A stretch of DNA of 64,000 bases. Origin: Halocaridina rubra (taxonomy: Eukaryota; Arthropoda; Malacostraca; Decapoda; Atyidae). Where the stretch lies: NCBI GenBank assembly GCA_037179515.1, contig JAXCGZ010003832.1, positions 80,001 to 144,000 on the forward strand, written 5' to 3'. A program made the translations under genes and the position numbers. Positions 42,463 to 56,372 of the stretch are shown here, in pieces. Under the pieces are notes generated by a model, which was given only the letters and a program-made list of their open reading frames with translations, was not told the origin of the DNA and ran no database searches. Position 1 is the first letter of the stretch. Every line of letters begins with the position of its first letter.

Positions 42463-42796
42463 CTGTTGAGTGCAAGTCACTTAGATATTTTTGTAAGAAA
42501 AAACATTTTAATGCAATAAAAAATTTCTCTTATTCATACCATGCAACATACTAGAGTACTGCTAAGAAGAGTTTCTTACTCATGAAACGTTTTCCAGAAG
42601 AAATCACACATGAAAAAGTTTGTAATTACTGTATACCTGTTTGCAAAGAGTGGGTGGTTTATTATAATTTCGAAAATTGTTACTGAAGAAATGCTTAGAT
42701 ATTTTTTTCTAAATTCACTTCAAAATTGTTACATATATATATATAGAAGCCATGTAAGCTGGGAATGGATTCACTTAGGCAGTTTATCTTCAGCTA

Positions 42797-42905
42797 AATG
42801 TGTGAGCTTTCCTCCATCCTCAGCATCTCTCTTAGCATACCCTCATCCCTCCTAATCACATGTCCAAACCATATCAATCTTGCCTCTCCTCATCACTATA
42901 TCCCT
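42797..42905 (-). mobile_element. LINE fragment related to 40722-41170
   Basis: CATCCTCAGCATCTCTCTTA, CATGTCCAAACCATATCAAT and TTGCCTCTCC repeat words of the RTE-like remnant. Confidence 0.5.
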
Positions 42906-43195
42906 TGACCTTCTTATAAAGTGATGCATGGAGATGGTATTCATACACTCACCCCAGGAAATGGAAATGAGATATTGCATAGTAAGAGATAATAAACTAT
43001 GGGAGGCAGAGGATGTTCATCTCTTCAGTTGCTGTTGTTCCATATCAAATATAATGAGAACAAGATTTAACGTTAGAAGCCCAGAGTTGAAATAAATTTT
43101 CTTCAAGACCCATTAATATGACCATTTGTTAGGTGTAGAGGTGTGTATTGTGTAACCCTTGTACTTTGAGATGACAGTGTAAGTATTTGGTTGAT

Positions 43196-43360
43196 GTTTT
43201 GGGTTTTATGTGTCACTATTAGCCCCCATTATTGAGATGGACATGGACATACTGGAGCTAGGGGAAGAAAGCTGGATGCTCTTTATAAAACCCCTTGGCA
43301 GGCTCAAACATGGGTTTGTCAGTTCCTGAGTCGAATGCTCGAACAACTGCGATTCCACAT
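43196..43360 (-). repeat. SINE-1, - strand
   Basis: TTATGTGTCACTATTAGCCC, CTGGATGCTCTTTAT and GGTTTGTCAGTTCCTGAGTC in SINE-1 order. Confidence 0.78.
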
Positions 43361-43517
43361 AATGGTTCCAGAGTAAGAGAAATAAGCTCATCCTGTGCAT
43401 TATGGTCAAATTAAGCCAGAAATACTCTGAAAGATATAGTTTTCTTCAGTTGATAACTACTATGCAGGTTATATTTTTTTATATTATGAATGTGTACTTC
43501 CTATGTATGTCCTCGAG

Positions 43518-43627
<110 letters not shown>

Positions 43628-43659
43628 GGGGGTCCTCAACTTTTGTCAGAGTTCCGTTT

Positions 43660-44150
43660 GAAATTTGGAGATTTGTAGCTCGCGGATTGGTCAGTGCAGC
43701 GACTGCTTCTTCCCATCAACCTCCAGATTCTGAAACTCTTCCTCCTTCTGTCTTTCCTAATTCTTATGACCTTTCATCCTTCAAAAAGCAGATCTATCGT
43801 CATCGCATTCATGAGGTCGATAGATCGGTTCCCGTCCAAGACTGATAGTTTAAGCTGTTTACTGGCAGGTTACTGCTGTGGCTGGGCACCAGAGTGGGGG
43901 GTTGGGGCTTGCCCCAGCTGACGAATACCCATTGTGTAATGGAAATAAAATAAAGGTTTTAGTCCTCGATATCTCTGGATCCTCTGTACTTTGACTTTTT
44001 TTTCTGTCTGTCATTTTCCTTTGTGACATTACCTCATCTCTGCTTTGTCCTTAACCTTTTTCTTTTCCTTCGTCTTGGTATTTTCACATCCCCGGGCCTT
44101 TATTGATGAGGGCAGTTTCTCCCTGTCCCGGTGTCACACTAATAAAAAAA
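43660..44150 (+). mobile_element. Jockey-like LINE 3' fragment, interrupted
   Basis: 43660-43806 matches the C-terminal ORF2 region near 24185-24320 (GATTTGTAGCTCGCGGATTG; ACCTCCAGATTCTG; CTTCAAAAAGCAGATCTATC). 43958-44150 matches the 3' UTR (CTCCTCGATATCTCTGG-like to GTGTCACACTAATAAAAAAA). SINE-3 separates them. Confidence 0.82.
43807..43957 (+). repeat. SINE-3 nested in the LINE fragment
   Basis: ATGAGGTCGATAGATCGGTT, then GATAGTTTAAGCTGTTTACT and GGGGCTTGCCCCAGCTGACG, tail GGAAATAAAATAAAGG; matches the reverse of 30733-30915 without the first part of its head. Confidence 0.82.
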
Positions 44151-44434
44151 TATATAAAAGTAGGAACACCTAAATAAGCACCTATGCTAAGGCAGTAGTA
44201 AAGTTTGTCTCTTTTCCATGCATATCATTATCTCTACTTTCACTTCTATGGTGATGGCTTTCCTTTTCTTTGAAGCACTGCCATCGGAATAATCTACTTT
44301 ATGCTTGGGAGACATAATACAGGCCAAAGATCATAAAAAAAAAAAAAGCAAAATAATTTATGGGAGATGTGTTGTAATCACAAAGCATCGTAACTCGAGG
44401 ACATAGTAAACAAAGACCCCCTGTGTATATATAT

Positions 44435-44544
44435 ACACTCAGTTCGCTTTTTATGCGTTTAAACTATGCGAAAGTGGACTAATGCCCTCAAAAGATAATA
44501 GTAAAAAAATGCGAAATACACGAATAACGCCCGCCCAAAAAATT

Positions 44545-44608
<64 letters not shown>

Positions 44609-45355
44609 TTTTTATTTTTTTAAGTAAATAATCGACAGCCTTGGAGGCACTTTTCCACCATGCTGCCATGTGCTTTAGTGTCTCTTTACCCAGCATACTG
44701 CGTGGATATATCGCTTGTTCTAACTGTGTTTGTGTTAAGTTTTGTATATCGTCAGGGAAAAAGTGTACGAGAGCGCATGACCTGATATGGAGGCGGCAAA
44801 ACGTTTGCAGATGGAGGTTCATTCTCCTGCATCCTCCTCCTCTTCTATCGCTTAATGTGATCGGATATTATGGAGAGAAAAGAAAAAATGCTAAGTATGT
44901 GGATGAGTATCAAGAACAAACGGCAAACAAACTTGCCATATAATATCGTCAGGGAAAGAGCGTGCAAGAGCAAAAACGTTTGCAGATAGAGGTTTATTCT
45001 CCCACATCCTCCTCCTCTTCTACCACTTAAGTTACGTGCTCACCGCCACCATGCACGTCCCAGTGTATGCCTGCTGCCCACCGCATAATAGAGTATGTTA
45101 ATTTGCTTGTTGTACAGTAAATACGTATATCTTTTCAATAAAAATAGCTACAGGTCTTTCTGCTTTGTTATGTACTTGTAAAATATGTTTTACTTATCTT
45201 ATATCTTTGGCATAGTGTGTCTATGTATGGATGTGAAACATATCTGTGCCCATTATCATTGTTTCTTATGGAAAATGAATCATGACATTACGCGATTTTT
45301 ACATTATACGTCACTCCTGAGAACATATCTTCGCGTTATTCCAAGAACTGGGTGT
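44435..45355 (-). mobile_element. Element-D copy A (reverse)
   Basis: Ends: ACACTCAGTTCGCTTTTTAT on the left, and CGCGTTATTCCAAGAACTGG on the right, flanked by (TA)n or TATA. It has an internal (TA)n and two copies of a unit containing CAAAACGTTTGCAGAT and CCTCCTCCTCTTCTA. No protein domain is seen; probably a non-autonomous DNA element. Confidence 0.7.
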
Positions 45356-45486
45356 ATATAATTACACTCAGTTCTTGGAATAACGCGAAGATAGGTTCTC
45401 AGAAGTGACGTGTAATGTAAAAATCGTGTAATGTAATAAGTCATTTTCCATAAGAAACAATGATAATGGGCATAGATACTTTTCAC
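45233..45486. repeat. Large inverted repeat at the junction of Element-D copies A and B
   Basis: Arms 45233-45358 and 45361-45486 are about 90 percent complementary over about 125 bases (e.g. CCCATTATCATTGTTTCTTA and its reverse complement). The two arms are the same end of Element-D in opposite orientation. Confidence 0.88.
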
Positions 45487-46355
45487 TTAAAGGGCGACTG
45501 AATCAGATGAGCTCACCACAACACCTCATACCACTCGCCAACACTTGCTTCCATCCCTAGTGACGAAGTTATTGTACAGAAACGCTGGTTATCTAAGTCA
45601 AATTGATGTAAAATGCAACACAACGAAAGGATATCAAAACATCGTCATTTTTTACTTTATTTTACTACGAATACTTACATAAAAGGGCAATTTTTTGCTG
45701 TTTATAGTTTAGATAGAGCCCTTTCCTTTTACATCTGGCACCAGCACACGTTAAAGTTGCCAGAAATGAGTAAAACAAAATATCGTCCCTTCACCCCCTC
45801 CCAACCCAAGGTGTAACCTTAAAGGGCGACTTAATCAGATGAGCTCATCACAGCACCTCATACCACTCTTCCAACACTTGCTTCCATCCCTAGTGACGAA
45901 GTTATCGTATAGAAACGCTAATTATCTAAGTCAAATTGATGTAAAATGCAGCACATCGAAAGGATATCAAAACATCGTTATTTATGACATTAACTTACTA
46001 TGAATACTTACATAAAAGGGCAATTTTTTGCTGTTTATAGTTTAGATAGAGCCCTTTCCTTTTACACCTGGTACCAGCTCACGTTAAATTTGCTAAAAAT
46101 TAGTAAAACAGAAAATCGTCCTTTTGCCCCCTCCCAACTCAGGGTGTCCCCTTAATTCCCATGTAAACGAATGCACACGGCAGCAAGTGGGAAAGTGCCT
46201 TCGAGGCAGTTGTTTATTAACCAAAATGAATTTTTTTTATTTTTTCAAAATTTTTGCGCTTGCGTTATTTTTGTATTTCGCAATTTTTTACTATTATTTT
46301 TTGTGGGCGTTATTCTAAGTTCGCATATTTTAAAAACACGTCAAAAGCGAGCTGA

Positions 46356-46359
<4 letters not shown>
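45364..46359 (+). mobile_element. Element-D copy B with 332-base tandem duplication
   Basis: Starts ACACTCAGTTCTTGGAATAA and ends AAAAGCGAGCTGAGTGT. The interior is a tandem pair (45486-45817 and 45818-46149) beginning CTTAAAGGGCGACT. The unit is not found in the other copies. Confidence 0.75.

Positions 46360-46438
<79 letters not shown>
46359..46438. repeat. (TA)n microsatellite
   Basis: About 80 bases between Element-D copies B and C. Confidence 0.98.
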
Positions 46439-46441
<3 letters not shown>

Positions 46442-47640
46442 AGTTCTTAGAATAATGCGAAGATAGATTCTCAGAAGTGCCGCGTATTGCAATTTTTGCA
46501 TAATGTAACAAGTCCATAAGAAACAATGATAATGGGCATAGATACGTTTCACAACCGTACATAGACACACTATACCAAAGATAAAAGATAAGTAATCCAT
46601 ATTTTATATGTACATAACAAAGCAGAAAGACCTGTAGTTATTTACATTACATGCAAATAGTGTACAGTATAAAAGATATACAGATTTACTGTATAGTAAA
46701 CAAGTTAATGCACTCCATTATGCAGTGGGCAACAGGCATACACTGGAACGTGCATGGTGGTGGTAACCACGAGGATGCTAACGTTTTGCCGCCTCCATAT
46801 CAGCTGATGCACCCTCTCACGCTATTTCCCTGATGATATTATATGGTAAGTTTGTTTGCTGTTTGTTCTTAATGCTTTTTTCAATTCTCTTCATAATATA
46901 TGATCGTATTAAGCGGTAGACGAGGAGGAGGATGCGGGAGAATGAACCTCTGTCTGCAAACGTTTTGCCACTTCCTTATCAGCAGATGTACCCTCACACG
47001 CTATTTCCCTGACGATATTATATCGATAGTTTGTTTGCTGTTTGTTCTAAATGCTTTTTTCAATTCTCTTCATAATATTCAATCGCATTAAGCGGTAGAA
47101 GAGGAGGAGGCCGCGGGAGAACGAACCTCTATCTGCAAACTTTTGCCGCTTCCATATCAGCTGATACACCCTCGCACGCTATTTCCCTGACGATATTAGA
47201 TCGAAAGTTTGTTTGCAGTTAGTTCTTAATACTTATTTTCAATTCTCTTCATAATTTTCGATCTCATTAAGCGGTAGAAGAGGAGGAGGATGCGGGAGAA
47301 CGAACCTCTATCTGCAAATGTTTTGCCGCTTCCGTATCAGCTGATGCACCCTCGCACGCTATTTCCCTGACGATATTATATCGCAGGTTTGTTTGCTATT
47401 TGTTCTTAATGCATTTTTCCATTATCTTCATAATATCCGATCGCATAAAGCGGTAGAAGAGGAGGAGCATGGCAGAAAAATTCCTCTGAGGCGGTCGATT
47501 ATTTACTAAAATGAAAATTTTTTTTCAAATTTTTTTGCATGGGCGTTATTCGCAAATTTCATATTTTTTTACCATTATTTTTTAGGTGCGTTATTCCAAT
47601 TTCGCGGATTATAAAAACACCTAAAAAGCAAACTAGGTGT
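46438..47640 (+). mobile_element. Element-D copy C with 179-base satellite
   Basis: Starts ACCTAGTTCTTAGAATAATG and ends AAAAAGCAAACTAGGTGT. About 46781-47486 holds four tandem units of about 179 bases, each with TTTTGCC(G/A)C, TATCAGC, CACGCTATTTCCCTGA, TTAAGCGGTAGA and GAGGAGGAGG. Confidence 0.78.
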
Positions 47641-47814
47641 ATATATATGAAGATATCAAGATTTGTTATTTGAGAGCAAATTTTATATTATAAAGTATAT
47701 ATGGTATGTATCATACTAGAAGAGTAAAATCACAGAAAACTAAAGTTTTGCAGATATTTTATATTTTACCAGTAAAGAATTTTTCCAGCAAGTCTCTGGT
47801 GACAATATCCAATG

Positions 47815-48006
47815 TAATCAGTTTTACGTCACGGACTCCCTTATCTACCAAGGGCTAGTACATGCCTTCTTGTGAAGGAAGTAGATTTTGGCTAGTGTAA
47901 CCATTACCCTGAGTGAATGCCCTTTCTGACTCCAGACCTTGGCGGGCCACGAAGCCTCCACCCGACAAATCAAAATTGTAAATGTTACCATTATGCCATG
48001 GTGGTT
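47815..48006 (-). repeat. SINE-2, - strand
   Basis: TTTTACGTCACGGACTCCC, CAAGGGCTAGTACATGCC and ATTATGCCATGGTGG are the reverse of SINE-2. Confidence 0.78.
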
Positions 48007-48074
48007 ATATCAAATCTGTATAGTACTCAATATTACATAATATGTGCAGCCAGTAAAGGAGACTATTTCCAATT

Positions 48075-48240
48075 GTTGTTAATTGCCATTTTATAGGTCA
48101 CTATTAATCCCCATTCGAAATGGGGGTGGACACATAGATTGTAGCTGGAGAATTAAGGCTGAATGCCCTTTCTCATACCTCCTGGTAGGCTCAAACGTGG
48201 GTTTGTTACTTCCAGATTCAGTCGTTCTAACCATTGTGCA
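48075..48240 (-). repeat. SINE-1, - strand
   Basis: GTCACTATTAATCCCCATTC, GCTGAATGCCCTTTCTC and GGGTTTGTTACTTCC in order. Confidence 0.78.
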
Positions 48241-48302
48241 AAACTTTCTAACCATTGTGAAAAACTGTTATTACCGAATGTCGTGTTTGATAATGTTAAT
48301 AC

Positions 48303-48545
48303 AGTACTCTTTTGACCTCTCTTCTTTCAAAAAGCTGATCTTCTCAGGGTTAAATCTTGTCATATTTCAAGGTCTTCATTACTTTGACTATTCATTCAGC
48401 CTGTCCTTTTTTTATTGTTTATCATTCTCTTATTTCTACTTGTTATGAAGGTGCTACTTTTTCTTTGTCTCAATATTTTCTTGATACCCGGTCTCAATGC
48501 ATCTAGTTTTCTATGCCTGTCCCGGAGTCACATTTATTAAACAAA
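48303..48545 (+). mobile_element. Jockey-like LINE 3' fragment
   Basis: TTTGACCTCTCTTCTTTCAA, then CCTGTCCCGGAGTCACATTT; matches the last 240 bases of the LINE ending near 24530. Confidence 0.72.
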
Positions 48546-48652
48546 AATATATGTACAATATAGAAGCATTAATTTTTTTATGAAATACAATATTCTTTAA
48601 TATGAGACTGAAATCACTTTGAGGCTCTCTACATTACACTGTATGTGTGATG

Positions 48653-48814
48653 CCTTTTGGAGTCACTACTTATCCCCATTGTGCAGGTGGACAAAGACAG
48701 ATTGGAGCTGGGTAATTACGGTTGGATGCCCTTCGTAATGCCCTGCTGTGGGCTTGGGCACAGGTTTGTCACTTCTAAGTCGAGTTTTCTGAGAACTGCA
48801 CCACTGTGGACCCC
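48653..48814 (-). repeat. SINE-1, - strand
   Basis: AGTCACTACTTATCCCCATT, GGTTGGATGCCCTTCG and GGTTTGTCACTTCTAAGTCG in order. Confidence 0.78.

Positions 48815-50469
<1,655 letters not shown>

Positions 50470-50558
<89 letters not shown>
50470..50558. repeat. (TA)n microsatellite
   Basis: About 89 bases after Element-D copy D. Confidence 0.98.
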
Positions 50559-50560
<2 letters not shown>

Positions 50561-50694
50561 AAATGCATACTGAATGTAAATATGTACAATTTAAAAGAAA
50601 TATAATTGTCAGCAAAATTACCGAGCCATATTGATCACTCTTGAGATTTGTTTCTTAATTGGAGAGGGGAAGTTTAATAAAATTTTCCAAGCGG

Positions 50695-51055
50695 TTCTCT
50701 ACTAGTGTAACTAGGCCTAGGAAAGAAAATTAAGTTACAGGCTAGCATAACTAGGCCTAGGAAAGAATTAAGTCTACAGGTTAGCATAACTAAGACTAGG
50801 AGAGAATTATATCTAAAGACTAGCATATCTAGGACTAGGAGAGAAATAAGTATACCAGTATTGCATAATAGGCCTAGGATAGGGAAGTAGCTGTACAGAC
50901 TAATATAACTAAGCTCAGGAGAAAATTAAGTTTACAGGTTAGCATAAGTAGGCCTAGGAAAGAGAGTTACGTGTACAGGCTAGCACAGCTATGTCTTGGA
51001 AAGGAAATGAAGGCTAGAACTAGGCCTGAAAGAGAATATTAAGTATACAGGTATT
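50695..51055. repeat. Minisatellite, about 8 units of 40-46 bases, beside a zinc-finger exon
   Basis: Units carry AACTAGGCCTAGGAAAGA, TTAAGT and ACAGGCTAGCAT. The array ends 14 bases before the stop codon of the - strand exon at 51069-51416, so it likely lies in that exon's 3' UTR. Confidence 0.85.
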
Positions 51056-51068
51056 TTCTTATATTACC

Positions 51069-51416
51069 TCAATTATGATGTGTCCAAGTATGCCTCTTCA
51101 AGCTACTCTGTTGTTTGCATCTATATGGACAGATCATACACGCGTAAGGTTTCTCTCCAGTGTGTGTCCGGATATGTCTTTTAAGATTATCTTCTTGTAT
51201 AGTTCTGAACGGGCACTGAGGGCACGCAAATGGTTTCTCTCCAGTGTGGGTATGGATGTGTCTATTTAAATTGGTTGTCTTCAGGGTAGAATAGGAGCAG
51301 TAGGGGCAGTGATGAATTTTGGCACTGACACTTCCCAGTGATGTATGCGAAGCCGCTCCTGCACTTCCCTTTGATGTTGGTGCCACCGAGGTAGTTCCAT
51401 CGACGGACACACTCAC
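51069..51416 (-). CDS. C2H2 zinc-finger alternative 3' terminal exon, - array no. 3
   Basis: A 115-residue module opened by the acceptor ATATTTTACGCAG in phase 0 with GTG (VSVSVDGTTSVAPTSKG). A Ser/Ala/Thr-rich linker of about 36 residues leads to three perfect C2H2 fingers (CPYC, CPQC, CMIC) with two canonical TGEKP linkers, ending WTHHN. The first codon is GTG, not ATG, so the exon cannot start a protein by itself; this is strong support for the terminal-exon model. Fingers 2 and 3 have the helices QEDNLKR and QQSSLKR. A minisatellite follows directly downstream. Confidence 0.9.
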   Translation of the reverse strand: MSVSVDGTTSVAPTSKGSAGAASHTSLGSVSAKIHHCPYCSYSTLKTTNLNRHIHTHTGEKPFACPQCPFRTIQEDNLKRHIRTHTGEKPYACMICPYRCKQQSSLKRHTWTHHN

Positions 51417-51689
51417 CTGCGTAAAATATGTAACCTTACTTCTTTTTTATATTTGAAGTCATTCACATCATTAAGTTAGAGACAGAAACAACGTAAATTT
51501 CATCCAGTTTGAATCAATTTGATACTTATACTTACCAAATGAGTTATGCGAGGTCTGTTTTGCACTAATTTAGCGCGTTTTACTTGCCTCCATTCCTTAG
51601 CAGTAACATTTTTCTTCTATTCATTCATCTTATTTTTATCATACTGTATTTACTTTTAAAATAATTTCCAGTTGTGGCATATATAATAT

Positions 51690-52272
<583 letters not shown>

Positions 52273-52432
52273 TCAACCCTCGATTTAACAGACTAATGGA
52301 GGGTGCCTTTGTCCATTAAAGCCAATTGTCTGTTGTTTCCAGAAGGGGGACTTTAGCAAGAGAGAAAGATTCAGTTATCCATAAGTATACCCTATTATTG
52401 GTTTACTTTAATACGTTCATTATAGAATACGT

Positions 52433-52434
<2 letters not shown>

Positions 52435-52494
<60 letters not shown>
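52435..52494. repeat. (TA)n microsatellite
   Basis: About 60 bases inside the 52269-52954 element. Confidence 0.98.
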
Positions 52495-52496
<2 letters not shown>

Positions 52497-52499
52497 GGC

Positions 52500-52700
52500 T
52501 TTATTATTATCATTATTGTTATTAATAATTATTATTATTATTATTTTAATTATTCACATAATCTCCCTTCCTTGTTAGGAATCGAACCTGGGAATTCCAT
52601 AGTCTAGAGAGCCACAGCTTAGTCCACTAGACCAATAGAGGTAGAACTGGATCATCTGCTGTTGATGCCCAGATGGAGGGATGCCTCTGCATCCCTCTGT
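52500..52700 (-). repeat. SINE-4 with (TTA)n tail
   Basis: (TTATTA)n-like tail near 52500-52545, GGAATCGAACCTGGGAATTC (B-box-like) and CTTAGTCCACTAGACCA (A-box-like) match 31020-31200. Confidence 0.65.
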
Positions 52701-53151
52701 AATTGCATTACATTTGTTTCAATTATTATTATTAATATTGTGAGATGCAAAGCATAACATTAGCCTTAAACACTTTTCATTTCTCTCTCACACATATTAT
52801 TATTATTGTGACATACTGAGCTGATGGTACCCCAAAGTGCTTATAATCTCTCTTTCTCTCTCTTGAAGCAGCGGCTCTTGTCCAGAGGTACCACAACTGA
52901 AAAATACTATCTCTCTTGCTCCAAATTTTGTCTGTTAAATCGAGGGTTGAGTATACATATATAGTTTACTTTAAATCATGCGTACTTTACTGTACTGTAC
53001 TTAAACTTTTCCTATAATAAGTCTTTTATGTAAAAACAGTATAGCAATTGTTATAATGCATTTTTGTTTTATGTATAATAAGGAAACAATTTGTAGTCAT
53101 ACAATGGACTTAAAAGGCAAGTTAAAAATCAAATTCCAAGTATATTGAACT

Positions 53152-53577
53152 TTATGAATAATGAAAATCATTTCTGTGAGTTAACATGTGTGACTGCAGG
53201 TTATTCTTTTGGGTAGAACGGTATGGGCAAATGGCACAGGCATAGGGTTTTTCGCCAGTATGGATCCGCATGTGTCTGTTTAGATTGTTCTTCTGAGATG
53301 CTCTGAATGGGCACATTGGGCAAGCGAAGGGTTTTTCTCCCGTATGAGTGCGGATGTGTAATTTCATGTGGTCCTTCAGGGTGGCTCGATAGGGACAGTG
53401 CGGACACAGAAACGGTTTATCGCATGAAGCGAGTGGTAAGTGATCGGCAGGAGACTTGATGCCCAACAAGAAATTACTGTTTGGGCTGCTATGTAGACGT
53501 TCTGTATCTTTAAAGCCATGGTGAGCGCCTATAGACGTTCCTTGAATACCATCATCGCCACCAGAGAGCATGGGTAC
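53152..53577 (-). CDS. C2H2 zinc-finger alternative 3' terminal exon, - array no. 4
   Basis: A 141-residue module opened in phase 0 after GCCCTACAG with GTA (VPMLSGGDDGIQGTSIGAHH). About 57 residues of linker precede three intact fingers: CPHC, CPMC and CAIC, each C-x2-C-x12-H-x3-H, with two TGEKP linkers and the tail RNDFHYS. Helices QKNNLNR and QKNNLQS in fingers 2 and 3 are nearly the same, consistent with finger-level duplication. An internal ATG is the third codon, but the acceptor and shared phase argue against independent translation. Confidence 0.9.
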   Translation of the reverse strand, partial: VPMLSGGDDGIQGTSIGAHHGFKDTERLHSSPNSNFLLGIKSPADHLPLASCDKPFLCPHCPYRATLKDHMKLHIRTHTGEKPFACPMCPFRASQKNNLNRHMRIHTGEKPYACAICPYRSTQKNNLQSHMLTHRNDFHYS

Positions 53578-54295
53578 CTGTAGGGCATGAGGAAATCTTA
53601 CTCAATTACAGTTACTATCTTAGACATACAGTCTTTAGTATAAATAATGACCGTCTTTCATTATACCTGCTTTCATATGGTATGTACATGGCAACAAAGT
53701 TGATATCATACTCTTTTACTTTAAAAAAAAAAAAATTCAGCTACCTGGAAATCTTGTTTCAGAAATTAAAAAATTTTGAATGAACTAGACAAGTGGATGT
53801 ACTATCCAGGCAAAGTATTTTAATGAATTATATTTTATTGCAGTAAATTAGAAGTACAGTATACATATTAAGTGTACAGTTGCTTCAAATTCAATATATA
53901 AAAAGAGATGTGAGTATTACATATTATCAGTATTTTACCCATTTAATTATTAATTTTCATTTTTTATTCCAGAACTAAAAATACACTTTATAGACTTACT
54001 TTAAGCCAAATGTGTCTGTAATTCTTTCTGAAGATATCACATGGCTAGTTCTGGCCAAGTTTTAAAACATACATAAGCCACACTAGTAAAACTAACTCTC
54101 CCATAGTAGTGTGGCCTTGAAAATTTGTACATAGAAAATTTCTTCATATTTGCGAGCTAATGGTATTTAATATAAATATTTTTACATATAAAAAATCCTT
54201 ACATAAATTTAAGAACACTTGTGCAATACTCGAAGCTCACCTTATTACAGAGTTTGAAAAAAAGATGGATTATTGTATCACGATTTACAAATAGT

Positions 54296-54832
54296 TCATT
54301 CACTGGTTTTGTGTTGAAGTAAGTGTGAGTTCAGAGTTGATTGCTGATTGGCACGATAGGGACAAAACTGACACGCATATGGCTTTTCGCCTGTATGTGT
54401 GCGAATATGGATCTTCAAATTGCTCTCTTGTGTGGTTCTCATTAAACAGTATGGACACGAGAATGGCTTTTCACCAGTGTGAGTTCGGATGTGCCTGACT
54501 AACTTACTTCTGAACTGAGCACGGAAGGGACAGTGCGGACAAACTAAATTTTTATCGCTTGTTGACTGAACATCTTGATATGCCAAGATTCCTGCATCAG
54601 CTCTGTTTTGGTATGCCAAGCTCTCGTTGTCAGAACTCATTTGGTGTGCCAGGTTCCCAATGTCAGAACTGCTTTCGTATCCTAAGCTCTCTTTCCCAGC
54701 ACTGTTACGGTGTGCCAAACTTAACATGTTGGCACTTTTGAAAAGTATCTCGTTTTCTCGTGCCTTTGGACTATGAAGAGACTCTAACACTGAATGTCTT
54801 CCCATTTCCAAAGTCACAGTATTCGTCCCGAC
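54296..54832 (-). CDS. C2H2 zinc-finger alternative 3' terminal exon, - array no. 5, with coding minisatellite
   Basis: The longest exon here, 178 residues, opened in phase 0 after TTTAATTTCCACAG with GTC (VGTNTVTLEMGRHSVLES). Before the fingers is a stretch of about five 12-residue repeats of the type SLAHQ-SSDNE (SLAHRNSAGKE, SLGYESSSDI, NLAHQMSSDNE, SLAYQNRADA, ILAYQDVQ), made by a 36-base repeat. Three intact C2H2 fingers follow (CPHC, CPYC, CQFC) with TGEKPFS and TGEKPYA linkers, ending KTSE. It is the intact parent or sibling of the pseudo-exon at 56373-56905, from which it differs by preserved ligands and frame. Confidence 0.9.
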   Translation of the reverse strand, partial: VGTNTVTLEMGRHSVLESLHSPKARENEILFKSANMLSLAHRNSAGKESLGYESSSDIGNLAHQMSSDNESLAYQNRADAGILAYQDVQSTSDKNLVCPHCPFRAQFRSKLVRHIRTHTGEKPFSCPYCLMRTTQESNLKIHIRTHTGEKPYACQFCPYRANQQSTLNSHLLQHKTSE

Positions 54833-55499
54833 CTGTGGAAATTAAACAGCTCCTTCAGTCATACCTCCACAATCTGAGTTCAATAGTGCTGATATACTGT
54901 AAATACTTTATTGAAAAATTTCAAAACAATATGTCATATTCTGTGTTTGTGTATACTGTATATTACTTCTGATTTCTGAGTATTGTTATACAACATTAGT
55001 ATTAAAAATATATAAATATTTTTTTATATATACCACAGGATGTAATGCAAAGCAAAATTCCATTGGCTTTGTTAAGGGCTTATTATAAAAAATATAATCT
55101 GCATCTTACTAATAACAGATAAAGTATAATTTCATACAACCAAGCATCTCTTAAAATGCTGTTACAAACCAATTGTCAGGAGGAATTTTATGGTTGGCAA
55201 GAAAGAGCCAGTTTTTAAAGTTCTTATATCCCAACTGTATAGATTAGTATATTCTTTAAGATGTGAAGGATGGAGTGAGTGGGTTTTCTGATCAATGAGT
55301 TTGCTTTGACTTGGCCACCCCTCTTGCAAAGAGGACTACAAAATTCTTATAAGTATGGATTATTTTAAACAAGTAATGCCTTAAAACTTACCACGAATAA
55401 AACGATTATAAAATGTCACAGAGTCTAAGTTTATATTAATTTTTTTTTCTTTTGTTTAATATTTACACTTACCATGAACAGAACTGTACTTTTCACAGA

Positions 55500-55920
55500 T
55501 GAATGTAAAGAGTCGAGTGCGTTTGGAGCTCCATCAAAAATAGCCCTCTCTTGATGGTGTTGGAAGCACTATGAAGACAGTTTTGGCTGACAAACAAGTC
55601 TCTCTCTTCAAAGCCTTCACATCCCAGCTTGAGAGAGTGCACTGGAAGGTTGAGAAGGCCAAAGATTGAGCCCTGACTTCACAATCTTAGCATCTCAGCT
55701 TGGGAGAGTGCTCTGAAAGGTTGAGAAGGCCAACAACTGCAGCCCCTACTGACATTCTTAGCAATTCAGCCAACAACTGCAGCCTCAACTTGACATTCTT
55801 GGCATCTCAGCTTGGGAGAGCGGTCAGAAAGTTAAGAAGGGTAACAACCGCAGTTCCAACTTGTCATTCTTAGCAACTCAGCTTTTTACATAAATGTAGT
55901 ATTCTTCTTAAGACCTGCTA
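55500..55920. repeat. Short tandem block inside unit 1
   Basis: Three diverged copies of a segment with CATCTCAGCTTGGGAGAG, GTTGAGAAGGCCAACAACTG and GACATTCTTAGCA, within the spacer after exon no. 5's start. Unit 2 has one copy. Confidence 0.65.
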
Positions 55921-56372
55921 TGCCCTGTCAGGCAATCAGGAAATTTGTATTTACCCAACGTGGGTGGACACATACGACTGCATGTTGTGACACGTGGCTG
56001 TACAATACAGAATTTGGAATTCGCAATTATATATGTATGTATTTAATGGAAACTAAATCTAGATGAAATTAAATAAATTATGATAAATGCCTCTCTCATA
56101 AAAAAGGTTAGCTATACAACAAAACTTGAAAAATCTGGTTAGCCATCTTTATTATTTATATTATAGACAAAATCATATAAATCTACATATACATTTTGAG
56201 TTGAGTTCTTGTGACAATATGAAAAGAACATCAGAAAACGTAGAAAATACACTGATACTTCAACGTTGCACAATATGTTATTTTTTTAGTTTTCTCTCTG
56301 TATGTATTATACTCTATTATATAAAATTTCTAATTACAGATAAGTTTATTATTGTATCATAATTCACACATA

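Noticed and set aside
42064..42480. Independent small zinc-finger genes starting at the first ATG of each exon
   Set aside because: Each ATG in question is at or near a perfect acceptor, most exons start with GTN or GAN instead, and all share phase 0, so the terminal-exon model explains more.
50695..51055. CRISPR-like array
   Set aside because: The units are contiguous diverged tandem repeats without unique spacers, in a eukaryotic setting.
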